NCBI GenBank assembly: GCA_900322035.1
Contig: ONYL01000005.1
Span: forward strand, 1 to 64,000
Direction: 5' to 3'
Origin: an uncultured Prevotella sp.
Lineage (GTDB): Bacteria; Bacteroidota; Bacteroidia; Bacteroidales; Bacteroidaceae
Length of the DNA stretch: 64,000 bases
Shown here: positions 7,417-16,360 of the stretch, in pieces
How the letters are laid out: the number at the start of each line of letters is the position of its first letter
Position numbering within the stretch: position 1 is the first letter of the stretch
Position numbers and translations under genes: made by a program
The notes under the pieces: model-generated
What the model was told of the DNA's origin: nothing
The model's input: only the letters and a program-made list of their open reading frames with translations
The model's database searches: none

Positions 7417-8811
7417 ATGACACTGATTAAATCCATATCAGGTATTCGCGGAACCATCGGTGGTCGTACAGGCGATACATTGAATCCGCTCGACATTGTG
7501 AAATTTACTACGGCTTATGCAACGTTCATCCGGCGCAGTGGCCATTCGGCAAGCAACAAGATCGTTGTGGGCCGTGATGCGCGAATCTCCGGCGACATGG
7601 TGAGAAACGTTGTCTGCGGCACACTCATGGGTATGGGCTATGATGTTCTCGACATAGGCTTGGCCACAACGCCTACAACAGAACTCGCCGTGAGAATGAG
7701 CGCGGCCGATGGCGGCATCATCATCACGGCCAGTCACAATCCTCGCCAGTGGAATGCTCTGAAATTGCTCAACAATGAGGGCGAGTTTCTGACAAAGGCA
7801 GACGGCAATGAGGTGCTCGAAATCGCCGCTAAAGAAGATTTTGAATATGCTGAAGTTGACCATATGGGGCATTATACGCAGGACAACAGCTTCAACGAGC
7901 GTCATATACAGTCTGTGCTTGGCTTGAAGTTAGTGGATCTTGAAGCTATTCGCAATGCTCATTTTAAGGTGGTAGCCGATACCATCAACTCGGTCGGTGG
8001 TATCATTCTTCCCGCACTGTTCAAGGCCTTGGGCGTGGAGTATACGATGCTCAATGGAGAACCCAATGGTCAGTTTGCTCACAATCCGGAACCTTTGGAG
8101 AAGAACCTTGGCGGCATTATGAGCCGGGTAGCAGAAGGGGGCTATGATTTGGGTATTGTCGTTGATCCCGATGTGGACCGCTTGGCTTTCATCCAGGAAG
8201 ACGGCAAGATGTATGGAGAGGAGTATACGCTGGTAACCGTGGCTGATTATGTTCTCGACCATACACCTGGATGCACGGTGAGCAACCTCTCCTCAACCCG
8301 AGCTTTGCGCGATGTGACAGAAAAGCACGGTTGCAAATATTATGCTGCTGCTGTAGGCGAAGTCAACGTAACGACCAAGATGAAGGAAGTCGGAGCTGTT
8401 ATTGGCGGCGAAGGCAATGGTGGAGTCATCTATCCCGAAAGCCATTATGGGCGTGACGCCCTCGTGGGCATTGCTCTTTTCTTGAGCAGTCTGGCACAGA
8501 AGGGCATCAAGGCCAGCGAGTTGCGCAAGACTTTCCCTGCCTACCAGATGGCCAAGAACCGCATAGACCTGACACCTGATACCGATGTTGACGCTATTCT
8601 TGTCAAGGTGAAGGAAATGTATGGTCATCAGGATGATGTGAAGGTTACAGATATTGACGGTGTGAAACTCGACTTCCCGAATTGCTGGGTTCATCTTCGC
8701 AAGAGTAATACAGAGCCCATCATTCGCGTCTATTCTGAGGCTGCGACGGCAGAGGAGGCTGATGCCCTCGGAAAGAAGCTGATGCAAGTGGTATATGACA
8801 TGCAGAAATAA
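7417..8811 (+). CDS. glmM: Phosphoglucosamine mutase
   Basis: This 464-residue alpha-D-phosphohexomutase probably converts glucosamine-6-phosphate to glucosamine-1-phosphate for UDP-GlcNAc, and so for peptidoglycan and lipid A. The N-terminal SISGIRGTIGG is the family start. The phosphoserine loop is TASHNP with Ser106. The metal loop is DPDVDR (Asp250, 252 and 254). The sugar-binding loop is GEGNGG, and the phosphate-binding loop near the C terminus is RKSNTEP. Length is normal. A phosphomannomutase or phosphoglucomutase assignment cannot be fully excluded from sequence, but GlmM is the usual role of this Bacteroidales gene. Confidence 0.9.
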   Translation: MTLIKSISGIRGTIGGRTGDTLNPLDIVKFTTAYATFIRRSGHSASNKIVVGRDARISGDMVRNVVCGTLMGMGYDVLDIGLATTPTTELAVRMSAADGGIIITASHNPRQWNALKLLNNEGEFLTKADGNEVLEIAAKEDFEYAEVDHMGHYTQDNSFNERHIQSVLGLKLVDLEAIRNAHFKVVADTINSVGGIILPALFKALGVEYTMLNGEPNGQFAHNPEPLEKNLGGIMSRVAEGGYDLGIVVDPDVDRLAFIQEDGKMYGEEYTLVTVADYVLDHTPGCTVSNLSSTRALRDVTEKHGCKYYAAAVGEVNVTTKMKEVGAVIGGEGNGGVIYPESHYGRDALVGIALFLSSLAQKGIKASELRKTFPAYQMAKNRIDLTPDTDVDAILVKVKEMYGHQDDVKVTDIDGVKLDFPNCWVHLRKSNTEPIIRVYSEAATAEEADALGKKLMQVVYDMQK

Positions 8812-8833
8812 TTCTTGAAATTGTATATAAAAA

Positions 8834-8874
8834 AAGAAAAGCGGTTCGTCACATGTGTACGAATCGCTTTTCTT
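8834..8874. terminator. Bidirectional terminator between glmM and the M48 protease gene
   Basis: A perfect 16-bp stem (8834-8849 with 8859-8874) has a 9-base loop, with an A run on its left and T-rich sequence on its right. It lies between convergent genes and can serve both. Confidence 0.9.
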
Positions 8875-8884
8875 ATTGCTTTCT

Positions 8885-9895
8885 TTAGAATTGTTGCAGT
8901 ATGGCAATCCTTTTCTCCGTAGGTGGATGGGTGGAGAAAAGGGAGTCCATAAAGTTGAGCAGACCGTGTTGCATCTCGTCTGGCTGGCAGATGAAGAGTT
9001 GAGCCACGTCGGGCCTCTTCACATTGTCCAAGCCGGGATTGGCCGAAATCTTTCGCAGTGCGGAGGCCAGGGCAAGCGGATTGCCACAGAGTTCGGCTCC
9101 TCCGGCGTCGGCCATGTACTCGCGCTTGCGGCTGATGGCAAATCGAGTGAGAAGCGTGAAGATATAAGCAATGAAACAACACACGAGTCCAATGACCAAA
9201 ACCACAACAAATCCAATTCCGCTGCTGTTGCCGTTGTCATCGTCATCGCTGTTGCTTGCCGTGCCAAACCAAAAGTGGTTGTAAAGAATTTGCAGCACTA
9301 TGCTCATCACCGTTGAAACAATGCCCACGAAGACGATACTCGTAATGAGCAGTCGGGTGTCTCGGTTGCGGATGTGTGTAAGCTCGTGGCCAATCACACC
9401 GGCGAGTTCTTCATCATTGAGCAAGTCTATGATTCCCTGAGTGAGGGTGACTGTGTAGGTCTTGTCGTTAATGCCGCTGGCAAAAGCGTTAAGTTGCGGA
9501 TCGTCGACCACGCACACCTTTGGCATGGGCATGTTGCAGGCAATGCACAGATTTTCCACGATGTTGTAGATGCGTGGATTCTCCTTACGTGTGATAGGGT
9601 GGGCATTGACTGCTCCGTTAATCATCTGTACGTTGAAGTAATAGGCGATGATAAACCACAGGGCTACTCCTCCCACTACCCATGGCAACACATTCACAAA
9701 TGTGGCATTTACGGCGGAAATGTCTAAGTCGTGGAGAGTGTTGCCATATTGATCATAGCCGCTTCCGGCAAGCCAATTGATGATGGCAATGAATACCCAC
9801 ACCATGACGAGAATGATCACCGGAAACATCACCAAAAGCAAGAAGCTCTTGGTGTTGTTTCGGCGTATCTGCGTCAGCATTCCAACATATTCCAT
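8885..9895 (-). CDS. M48-family membrane metalloprotease (HtpX-like)
   Basis: This 336-residue zinc metallopeptidase of the inner membrane has hydrophobic segments at about 18-42 and 68-86, and a third hydrophobic pair after the catalytic motif. The zinc site is HELTH at 170-174 (HExxH), and EYMADAGG downstream supplies the third ligand Glu. HtpX-type proteases degrade misfolded membrane proteins. It lies 9 bases after lemA on the same strand, a lemA-M48 pairing common in bacteria that implies a shared role in envelope quality control. Family certainty is high; the substrate is unknown. Confidence 0.9.
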   Translation of the reverse strand: MEYVGMLTQIRRNNTKSFLLLVMFPVIILVMVWVFIAIINWLAGSGYDQYGNTLHDLDISAVNATFVNVLPWVVGGVALWFIIAYYFNVQMINGAVNAHPITRKENPRIYNIVENLCIACNMPMPKVCVVDDPQLNAFASGINDKTYTVTLTQGIIDLLNDEELAGVIGHELTHIRNRDTRLLITSIVFVGIVSTVMSIVLQILYNHFWFGTASNSDDDDNGNSSGIGFVVVLVIGLVCCFIAYIFTLLTRFAISRKREYMADAGGAELCGNPLALASALRKISANPGLDNVKRPDVAQLFICQPDEMQHGLLNFMDSLFSTHPPTEKRIAILQQF

Positions 9896-9904
9896 TCCTG
9901 ATGA

Positions 9905-10465
9905 TTAGAATTTGATTTCGGGAGCTTTGTCCATCGAGGCGCGGTCCTGCTCTGCTATTTCATACATGGTCTCTTTGTGGAATCCGAACATTCCGGCAAT
10001 AATATTGCCCGGGAAGGTCTGGACCCCATTGTTGAGTTCACGAGTAGCACTGTTGAAGAAACGGCGGGCAGCAGCGAGCTTATTCTCGATATCGCTGATT
10101 TCAGTCTGTAGCTGCAGGAAATTCTGATTGGCCTTCAGTTCGGGGTAAGCCTCAAGAGTGACCTTCAGTCCCTGCAAAGCTGAGGTGAGAAGGTTGTCGG
10201 CCTTTATTTTGTCGTCAATGCTCTGAGCATTGACTGCAGCCGAGCGGGCCTCTGTCACACGCATGAAAACCTCCTTTTCATGTGAGGCATAGCCTTTCAC
10301 CGTTGATACCAACTGCGGTACAAGGTCGTAACGCTGCTTCAACTGCACATCAATGTTGGCAAAGGCGTTCTCACGGTTGTTTCTTAATCTCACCAAGTTG
10401 TTGTAGATGCTGATGAACCCTATGACCAGCAAGACTACGACTCCTATAATAATAAATCCTGTCAT
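9905..10465 (-). CDS. lemA: LemA family protein
   Basis: This 186-residue protein has one N-terminal membrane segment (about 2-21) followed by the conserved LemA coiled helical domain: IYNNLVRLRNNRENAFANIDVQLKQR, then DLVPQLVSTVKGY. LemA proteins are small membrane-anchored helical proteins of uncertain biochemical function, often paired with membrane proteases. It is the first gene of a two-gene operon with the M48 protease and has a matching promoter just upstream. Confidence 0.92.
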   Translation of the reverse strand: MTGFIIIGVVVLLVIGFISIYNNLVRLRNNRENAFANIDVQLKQRYDLVPQLVSTVKGYASHEKEVFMRVTEARSAAVNAQSIDDKIKADNLLTSALQGLKVTLEAYPELKANQNFLQLQTEISDIENKLAAARRFFNSATRELNNGVQTFPGNIIAGMFGFHKETMYEIAEQDRASMDKAPEIKF

Positions 10466-10495
10466 TGTATTGTAATAAATGATTGGTTTGTTTTA

Positions 10496-10503
10496 CAAAT
10501 TTA
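10496..10503 (-). promoter_or_regulatory. -7 box for the lemA operon
   Basis: On the minus strand this reads TAAATTTG, a full TAnnTTTG match, 30 bases before the lemA start. Confidence 0.7.
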
Positions 10504-10674
10504 CAGAAAAACTTTGAATGTCCGTCTGATTGGCAAATATATTAACAAACTTTATGCAGTCCCTACCGCCATGAATGAATTCGACAACAGCGCGATCATT
10601 AGGATAGGGGGAGTGCCTTCTATTAATTTCTTTTAAAATCACTTATAGTTCTCATGCCTTGTTCGTTTTTTTTG

Positions 10675-10682
10675 TAACTTTG
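10675..10682 (+). promoter_or_regulatory. -7 box for the exported CarboxypepD_reg-like gene
   Basis: TAACTTTG matches TAnnTTTG and lies 21 bases before the ATG at 10704. It diverges from the lemA promoter. Confidence 0.75.
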
Positions 10683-10703
10683 GCGTCATAAGACATTGAT
10701 GAT

Positions 10704-11231
10704 ATGCAGAGATTCCTGTTTACACTTTCCATTACATTTCTCTTGATGCTGTCTGTCCTACGACTCTCAGCCGGTGAGGTTTGTCAGAAAGATCAGCCAA
10801 AGCGTTGTCTTGTATTGGATATGGACAACAAGACGCTTATCAACCATGCTGATGTTGCTTTCAGCGATGGGCACATCGTGCATACCGATGCACATGGCTA
10901 TTTTGTCTTGCCCGACACATTCTGTTACGTCATCATAGCCAAGAATGGTTATATCCGTCAGAAGATAGACCGGACAGAGTTGGGCGACACGCTGTTTTTG
11001 ACCAATGCAAGCCATTGCCTTCCTGAACTCACCGTGGTGGGCACCAATGTCCCTAAAGATATCAACAACAGATTCCGTATCAATGCAACAGATATGAAAC
11101 TCATTGCACAGGGCCAGCTTTTGAACCGTGGCTTCGGCCTACCGATAGGACTTTTGATCTATCCGATCGTCAAGCTACTGTCAAAGAAACCCAAGGTAGA
11201 CCTTTCACGACAGATTCTCAGCAACTACTAA
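10704..11231 (+). CDS. Exported protein with carboxypeptidase-regulatory-like domain
   Basis: This 175-residue protein has a signal peptide (about 1-24, ending RLSAGEV). The segment 34-95 (VLDMDNKTLINHADVAFSDG...DAHGYFVLPDTF) fits a CarboxypepD_reg-like beta-sandwich, as found at the N terminus of TonB-dependent receptors and in small envelope proteins. The C-terminal part (about 110-175) contains a hydrophobic stretch, FGLPIGLLIYPIVKLL, that may contact a membrane. No catalytic residues are evident. It stands alone with its own promoter. The function is unknown. Confidence 0.75.
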   Translation: MQRFLFTLSITFLLMLSVLRLSAGEVCQKDQPKRCLVLDMDNKTLINHADVAFSDGHIVHTDAHGYFVLPDTFCYVIIAKNGYIRQKIDRTELGDTLFLTNASHCLPELTVVGTNVPKDINNRFRINATDMKLIAQGQLLNRGFGLPIGLLIYPIVKLLSKKPKVDLSRQILSNY

Positions 11232-11349
11232 TACTCCTCAACTTATATCAAAATTGTCGCTTAATAGCGCAATTAAGGTACAACCATTAAGTTCTTATTG
11301 CTGCATTTTTCGTTTTTGGCTTGGTTGTTATGTTCTCAGCTGAGCCATG

Positions 11350-11690
11350 GAGAATTATGGCTAAAGAAGTTGCAAAGGATTCCATATCCTGCTATGTTGA
11401 ATGAGGTAAGTTGACCTATGCAAATTATTTTAGGGGCATAGACTTTCAGAGAACATCGCCGTAAGATACGGTGAACTGTTGATTGATTCATACCTCATCG
11501 CCCGGCCATTTAGAAAAACTGCTTGGTGAGAACGTCCACACGGTAGACTCGTTGGTAATTCAATGTTCACTTGGCAGCACAGATATCGAAGTGATGTGGA
11601 AAGCGAGTTCCTACGATGTTCTATAATCCTTCTTTTTCTGATTGGTTCTCACTGTGGCTGCGGTTTATGTACAAAAGAAGAGCCCGGCCT
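11350..11690 (+). pseudogene. Decayed gene of unknown family (several frameshifts)
   Basis: This stretch has no long frame, but consecutive frames read like pieces of one protein. In order they include AKEVAKDSISCYVE (then a stop), GKLTYANYFRGIDF, LSENIAVRYGELLIDSYLIA, GHLEKLLGENVHTVDSLVIQ, CSLGSTDIEVMWKASSYD and NPSFSDWFSLWLRFMY. The joins need frame changes near 11450, 11500 and 11623, plus one in-frame stop. The pieces overlap smoothly, so this looks like a remnant of about 110 residues. I do not recognise the family. The tail runs into the terminator at 11675. Confidence 0.55.
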
Positions 11691-11706
11691 GCGCCGGGCT
11701 CTTCTT
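11675..11706. terminator. Strong hairpin terminator of the T9SS cargo operon
   Basis: A perfect 14-bp stem (AAGAAGAGCCCGGC with GCCGGGCTCTTCTT) has a 4-base loop. A T run follows on the minus strand and an A run on the plus strand. It ends the three-gene minus-strand operon. Confidence 0.9.
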
Positions 11707-11740
11707 AAAAATAGTTGTTTTTTATTGTGAAACCAACTGG

Positions 11741-14700
11741 TCATTTCTTCTTGATGGCCACCTTGCGTCCGTTGACGATGTAGATGCCCTCAGGCAGCGA
11801 GTCGAGACGGAGGTTGCGGCCCACAAGTGCGCCCTGGAGCGTGTAGACGTCGGCACGGCTGTTGGCTGTGAACGTAGTCGTCTCGTTGACACCCGTCAGC
11901 GGGTCGATGCGCAGCTTGATGTCGTCGACTGTGGTGAGGGTGTCGTCGGCAAGCACCACCACGGTGGCCGTCTGCTGCAGGTAGTCCTTCTTCGTCACCG
12001 TCAGCGTCCAGCTGCCGGCTCCCAACTCGATGTCGAAGCGGTAGCCGCCATTGGCGTCGGTCTCGGCCGTGAGCGTGGTCTCGCCCTTGGCCATCACCAC
12101 CGTGGCGTTGGCCAACGGCTGTTCCTCCTCCGTCACGTCGTCGACGCCCATCACCTTTCCGCTTACGGAGTTGATGATGTTGAGGGTATCGGTGAGTAAG
12201 TCGGCCGTAGCGGCCTCTATCTGCCTCTCCACCGATGTGAAGTGGCTTCCGGCCTTAACGGTGAGCGTGAGGCTCTGGGGCGCGTCGATGGCCTCCAAAG
12301 TCCATCCACCTTCGGCATCGGTCACGGCCGGGTAGGTGTTGTCTTCATAGCGGATGGCCACGTCGGCCCCTTCGAGCGGCTTCAGCTCAGTGCCGTTGTT
12401 GGCGATCACCTTCCCACTGAATATGCGTGCCTTGTGCAGCACAACGTTGAGCGTGCCATCACCCGAGCCGAACCTCACCTCGCGTGTGACGGTCTTGTAG
12501 CCTTCCATCTCAAAGGAAGTCTGATAGGCCAGTGCCGTCTGCGCCACGGTGATGCTGTAACGGCCATCTGCGTCGGTAGTGGCTGCGTAGCGCACGTTGT
12601 CGTGCTTCATCGTCACGGCTACTCCTTGCAGCGGGCTGCCCGTATGGTCGGTCACGGTGCCGGTGAGTTGCTGCGAGCCGGTTGCCTCGAGATACATCAC
12701 GGGCGACGACTCCATTGTCCAGTTGGTTGTGGCCATCTCGTCGGGATAGTCGTTGCTGCGGTAGTAGGTGCCCTTCGCGTTGTCGTCGGTGACGAAGTAG
12801 GTGCGGGCGTAGGTCTTGGCCTCCGTGCGGAACGCCAGCCTAAGGTTGTCGCCCGTGTAGCGGAATCCGTCGGGAAGATTGATGACGATGAACTCCACGG
12901 GGTTCTCCGCCGTTCCGGCCCTCTCGATGTGGAGCGTGTCGGCGTAGATGCGGGTCATGAGCGCCGTGTCGCGCTCGATGAATCCATTGTCGTAATTGTC
13001 GGTCGTGTTCTCGATGTACACGCGCAGGTTGAGGTTGTAGACCTTGCTGTTGTTGTTGTAGCCCTTGAAGGCGATGCGGTGGATGACGCTTCCCGCTGAG
13101 AGATTGAGGTCCTCGGCCTTGTAGATGGTCTGGCTCTCACTATTCTTGTCGTAGGTGCGGATGGGCACGTTGTAGTTGCCTATGGCTGTGGAGTCGAGCA
13201 CCTGCATGGAGCCGCCGAGAGGCTCGGGCAGGATCTCCACCGTGGAGTCTGGGGTGGCCGAAGTCGTTCCGTTGGCCTGGAACTGGATGCTCATCTTCGC
13301 CTTGCCAGCCTCGTAGGGCGTGAAGGTGAATGCGAATTCAGCCTTCTGTCCGGCCTTGAGGGCGGGCGTGGCCGTTGTGGCCAGCACCTTGCCGTCGCTC
13401 ACAAGCTGGGCTGTGTAGACCGCGCTGTCGAGTTGTGAGGTCTCCACGTTCACCACCTGTGCGCGGGTCGTATAGAGGTGGTTTACCATGGCCTCGGCGG
13501 GCATTTCGAAATCGTCGATGTAGATGCCGTGTCCAGCGGTGAGCTGGGCGTTGAGCGGCTGGTCGAAGGAGGCCACCGTGGTCTTGAACGGCTCGTAGCC
13601 GGGCTTGTCCACACGGAATTGGTAGGTTCTGTCGGTCTTGTAGACATTCATGCTGAAGGCTCCCTCGGCGTTGGTGGTGGCCGAATAGAGCACATTGCCC
13701 GATGTGAGCGTCACCTCAGCTCCCTCGATGGGCGCGTTGCCGTCGGCCGCCGTCACGGTGCCCGTGAGCGTTGTCGGATCGCTCTCGGCTGAGAGGGTCA
13801 CCACCGGCATGTCGGCGGTGCTGTATGACTTCTGTGAATAGTCGCTGTCGTCGGAGCGGTAGAAGGCGTGGCCGCTGACATTGCCGTCGCTCTCGAAGCG
13901 CACGTTGGCGTAGGCCTCAGACTCTGAGTACATGGCCACGATGAGGCTTCCGCCTGTGTAGACGAAGGGCTGCTGCAGCAGAATGCCAAGCATCTCCTCA
14001 GGCGCGGTCTTACTGCCTTTCTTGGTGACGGTGTAATCGCCGTTGTAGATGCAGGTCATGGCGGTGGTGTCAGCCTCGGCGAGCGGAGCCTCAAAGTAGC
14101 TCTTGTCCGAGTTGGCCACGTAGACCTTCAGCTTGATGGGCAGGTTCTGGTTAGTATTCCAACCCTTGTAGGAAAGTTTGGAGATTTTTGCGCCGGCTTT
14201 CAGGTTGAGTTGGTCGGCAGAGTAGACCGTATTGCTCATGCTCTTCTTATAATAAAGGTAGAGCGGCACGCTATTTTGCGACACCGGCGAGTCGGGTGTG
14301 CCCACGGTGACATCCTTGAAGGCACTCTCTTGCAGTACGGTCATCGTCGTGGTATCAGAAGTGGCTACCACCTTTCCGTCGGCCTCAAACAAGGCGTATA
14401 CCGTGGCTTGCCCGGCGAAGTGGGGCGTGAAGGGCAGGCTAAACACACGCGTCTCTCCGCCCTTGAAGTCGGCGGGGGCAGCCGTGGCGGCCTTCTCACC
14501 GTTCACGTAGAGGTTGACGCTGTAGGCCCCGGCCTTCTCTGTCGCGGTGTTGTTGTTGACGAAGGTCACGTCGGCGCCGGTCTCGGCATTGGCGCTTCCC
14601 ATCATCGGGAAGTTGCTCTGCTTGAACATGATGTCGTGGGCCACCTTGGCGAGGTGGCAGCCGAAGATGTTGTCGATGCGCGCCTTGCCCGACTCAAAGG

Positions 14701-16333
14701 CCACGTAGCAGCGACCGGCGGGCAGTCCGCTCACGGTGTAGGTGCTGAAGGCGAAGCTGTTGGGCTCTGTCGTGATGAGCAGGCGGTCGCTGAAAGTGGT
14801 GTTGTCGGTTCCCGTTCCCTTGATGGTGAGCAGGTTGTGCCACTCCTTGCGGTCGGTGGAATAAAGCACGTTGACCACCGACGTGGTGTTGATGCGCCCG
14901 GCCTGGAAATAGAGCTTCTCGCCCTCGGCCACCTCAAGCAGCGGCGTGGTGAGGCGGGCGAGGGTCTCGGGGCCTTGCGCGCAGTAGTAGTTGTTGGCCA
15001 TTCCGGCGAGCTGAGGGAAGCTGGTCACTGTCCACCCCTCGCCCGGCACGAAGCCCAGGGGCATCTTGCCGTCCTCGAAGTTGGCGTAGAACTCGGTGCT
15101 GTCAACGGCGATGGCCGTCACCGGCACTTCGAGTTGCGTGCCGTTGCCCACCACCGTTAGCGTGCCCTCCTTGAATCCGGCAGCCGACACCGTGTATTTC
15201 AGCGGCAGGTTCACCTTCTCGTGGGGCTTCACCACTCCCGCCACGTCGGCCGTCATCGTCACGTCGGCCGGAGCGTTCACCGCGCTTATCACGAGGTCGG
15301 TGGCTCCGTCGTTGCGCAGGGTGAAGAGGGCAGTGGCATAGCCGTGCACGATGCCGAAGTCGATGCCTTTGAGCTCTTGCTTGGCATACTGGTCGAGCAG
15401 CGAGATCTTCGGCCCGTAGGGCGACGCCTGCAGGTTCTCAAGGTCGGTGATGTTGCCGCCCAAGTTCTCCCTCATGCCATAGAGGTAGGCGTCGGGATAG
15501 TCGGCGTAGGGAATCTCGGCCGTCACCACGATGCTGTCGGTGGCTCCCATGGCCAGGTTGCGGTCGATGTTGGTGGTCGACATCACCTTGTTGCCTTTCG
15601 AGCGGTTGACGATGCTCAGCGAGAATCCCTCCTCGTTGGCAGTGAGGTCGCGCTGCCCCGTGTTTTCCACCGCCACCTTGTAGGACAGGGTGAACTTGCC
15701 GTCGGCCTTGGTGTCGACATATTGTCCGCCCAGGCGCCTGAAGCCGTTCACTCTCATGCGGGGGTAGGGGGTCACCTCGGCCATGTCGGCCTTGAAGTTG
15801 TCGATGTACACGCTGTTGCCACGGATGCCAATGAGCGTGCCTTCGGGCATTTCGGGTATGTCCACGCGCACGAACTCGTCCTGCGCAAGCTCCGGCACGG
15901 CCATGTCGATCTGGCCGTCGGTGGTGAACTTGCCATCCTCATAGTTGACATACCAGAAGCTGATGGTGGAGCCGTAGTTCATGGCCTTCACTTCGAGGCT
16001 GACGGCGCCGCCCACGGCGGGTGTCACCAGCATGTCGTTGAGCTCCACGGGCGACTCCATGCCGTCGGTGACCGTTTGCGACCCGATGGCCAGGCAGCCC
16101 GTTCCGTCCACTCCCGAGCTGGCATTCCATTCGTAGCTCATGTAGAGCGGCCCGGACGCGGTGTTCATGAAGCTCACCAGATGCCCCCATCCGATGGGGG
16201 CAAAGTCTGGTGAGGCGGTGCTTACCGCGGTGTTGAAATCGTAGCTGTAGGGCGTCTGCGTGTCGGCGTGGGCCAGCCCCGTCAGGAGGCACGCAAGCGC
16301 GGCTATGAAGAATCTGAACTTTCTCATAATCAT
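11741..16333 (-). CDS. Very large T9SS-secreted modular adhesin-like protein
   Basis: This 1530-residue protein has a signal peptide (1-23, ending TGLAHA) and a T9SS tail (VYTLQGAL...LPEGIYIVNGRKVAIKKK). Two cleaved-adhesin/choice-of-anchor-like jelly rolls lie at about 30-190 and 415-565, with CARDB-like and Ig-like segments between and after them. A region of about 180 residues (YSADQLNLKAGAKISKLSYKGW, about 670-850) recurs near 1035-1220 (YKAEDLNLSAGSVIHRIAFKGY). Each copy is followed by a carboxypeptidase-regulatory-like domain (GTVTAADG, GTVTDHTG), and two more such domains (GKVIANNG, GKVMGVDD) come before the tail. No protease or glycosidase residues are seen. It is the last gene of the operon, 27 bases after its neighbour. 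A surface adhesin is the likeliest role. Confidence 0.85.
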   Translation of the reverse strand: MIMRKFRFFIAALACLLTGLAHADTQTPYSYDFNTAVSTASPDFAPIGWGHLVSFMNTASGPLYMSYEWNASSGVDGTGCLAIGSQTVTDGMESPVELNDMLVTPAVGGAVSLEVKAMNYGSTISFWYVNYEDGKFTTDGQIDMAVPELAQDEFVRVDIPEMPEGTLIGIRGNSVYIDNFKADMAEVTPYPRMRVNGFRRLGGQYVDTKADGKFTLSYKVAVENTGQRDLTANEEGFSLSIVNRSKGNKVMSTTNIDRNLAMGATDSIVVTAEIPYADYPDAYLYGMRENLGGNITDLENLQASPYGPKISLLDQYAKQELKGIDFGIVHGYATALFTLRNDGATDLVISAVNAPADVTMTADVAGVVKPHEKVNLPLKYTVSAAGFKEGTLTVVGNGTQLEVPVTAIAVDSTEFYANFEDGKMPLGFVPGEGWTVTSFPQLAGMANNYYCAQGPETLARLTTPLLEVAEGEKLYFQAGRINTTSVVNVLYSTDRKEWHNLLTIKGTGTDNTTFSDRLLITTEPNSFAFSTYTVSGLPAGRCYVAFESGKARIDNIFGCHLAKVAHDIMFKQSNFPMMGSANAETGADVTFVNNNTATEKAGAYSVNLYVNGEKAATAAPADFKGGETRVFSLPFTPHFAGQATVYALFEADGKVVATSDTTTMTVLQESAFKDVTVGTPDSPVSQNSVPLYLYYKKSMSNTVYSADQLNLKAGAKISKLSYKGWNTNQNLPIKLKVYVANSDKSYFEAPLAEADTTAMTCIYNGDYTVTKKGSKTAPEEMLGILLQQPFVYTGGSLIVAMYSESEAYANVRFESDGNVSGHAFYRSDDSDYSQKSYSTADMPVVTLSAESDPTTLTGTVTAADGNAPIEGAEVTLTSGNVLYSATTNAEGAFSMNVYKTDRTYQFRVDKPGYEPFKTTVASFDQPLNAQLTAGHGIYIDDFEMPAEAMVNHLYTTRAQVVNVETSQLDSAVYTAQLVSDGKVLATTATPALKAGQKAEFAFTFTPYEAGKAKMSIQFQANGTTSATPDSTVEILPEPLGGSMQVLDSTAIGNYNVPIRTYDKNSESQTIYKAEDLNLSAGSVIHRIAFKGYNNNSKVYNLNLRVYIENTTDNYDNGFIERDTALMTRIYADTLHIERAGTAENPVEFIVINLPDGFRYTGDNLRLAFRTEAKTYARTYFVTDDNAKGTYYRSNDYPDEMATTNWTMESSPVMYLEATGSQQLTGTVTDHTGSPLQGVAVTMKHDNVRYAATTDADGRYSITVAQTALAYQTSFEMEGYKTVTREVRFGSGDGTLNVVLHKARIFSGKVIANNGTELKPLEGADVAIRYEDNTYPAVTDAEGGWTLEAIDAPQSLTLTVKAGSHFTSVERQIEAATADLLTDTLNIINSVSGKVMGVDDVTEEEQPLANATVVMAKGETTLTAETDANGGYRFDIELGAGSWTLTVTKKDYLQQTATVVVLADDTLTTVDDIKLRIDPLTGVNETTTFTANSRADVYTLQGALVGRNLRLDSLPEGIYIVNGRKVAIKKK

Positions 16334-16360
16334 ATAATAGGATAATGGATGAAGTATGTT

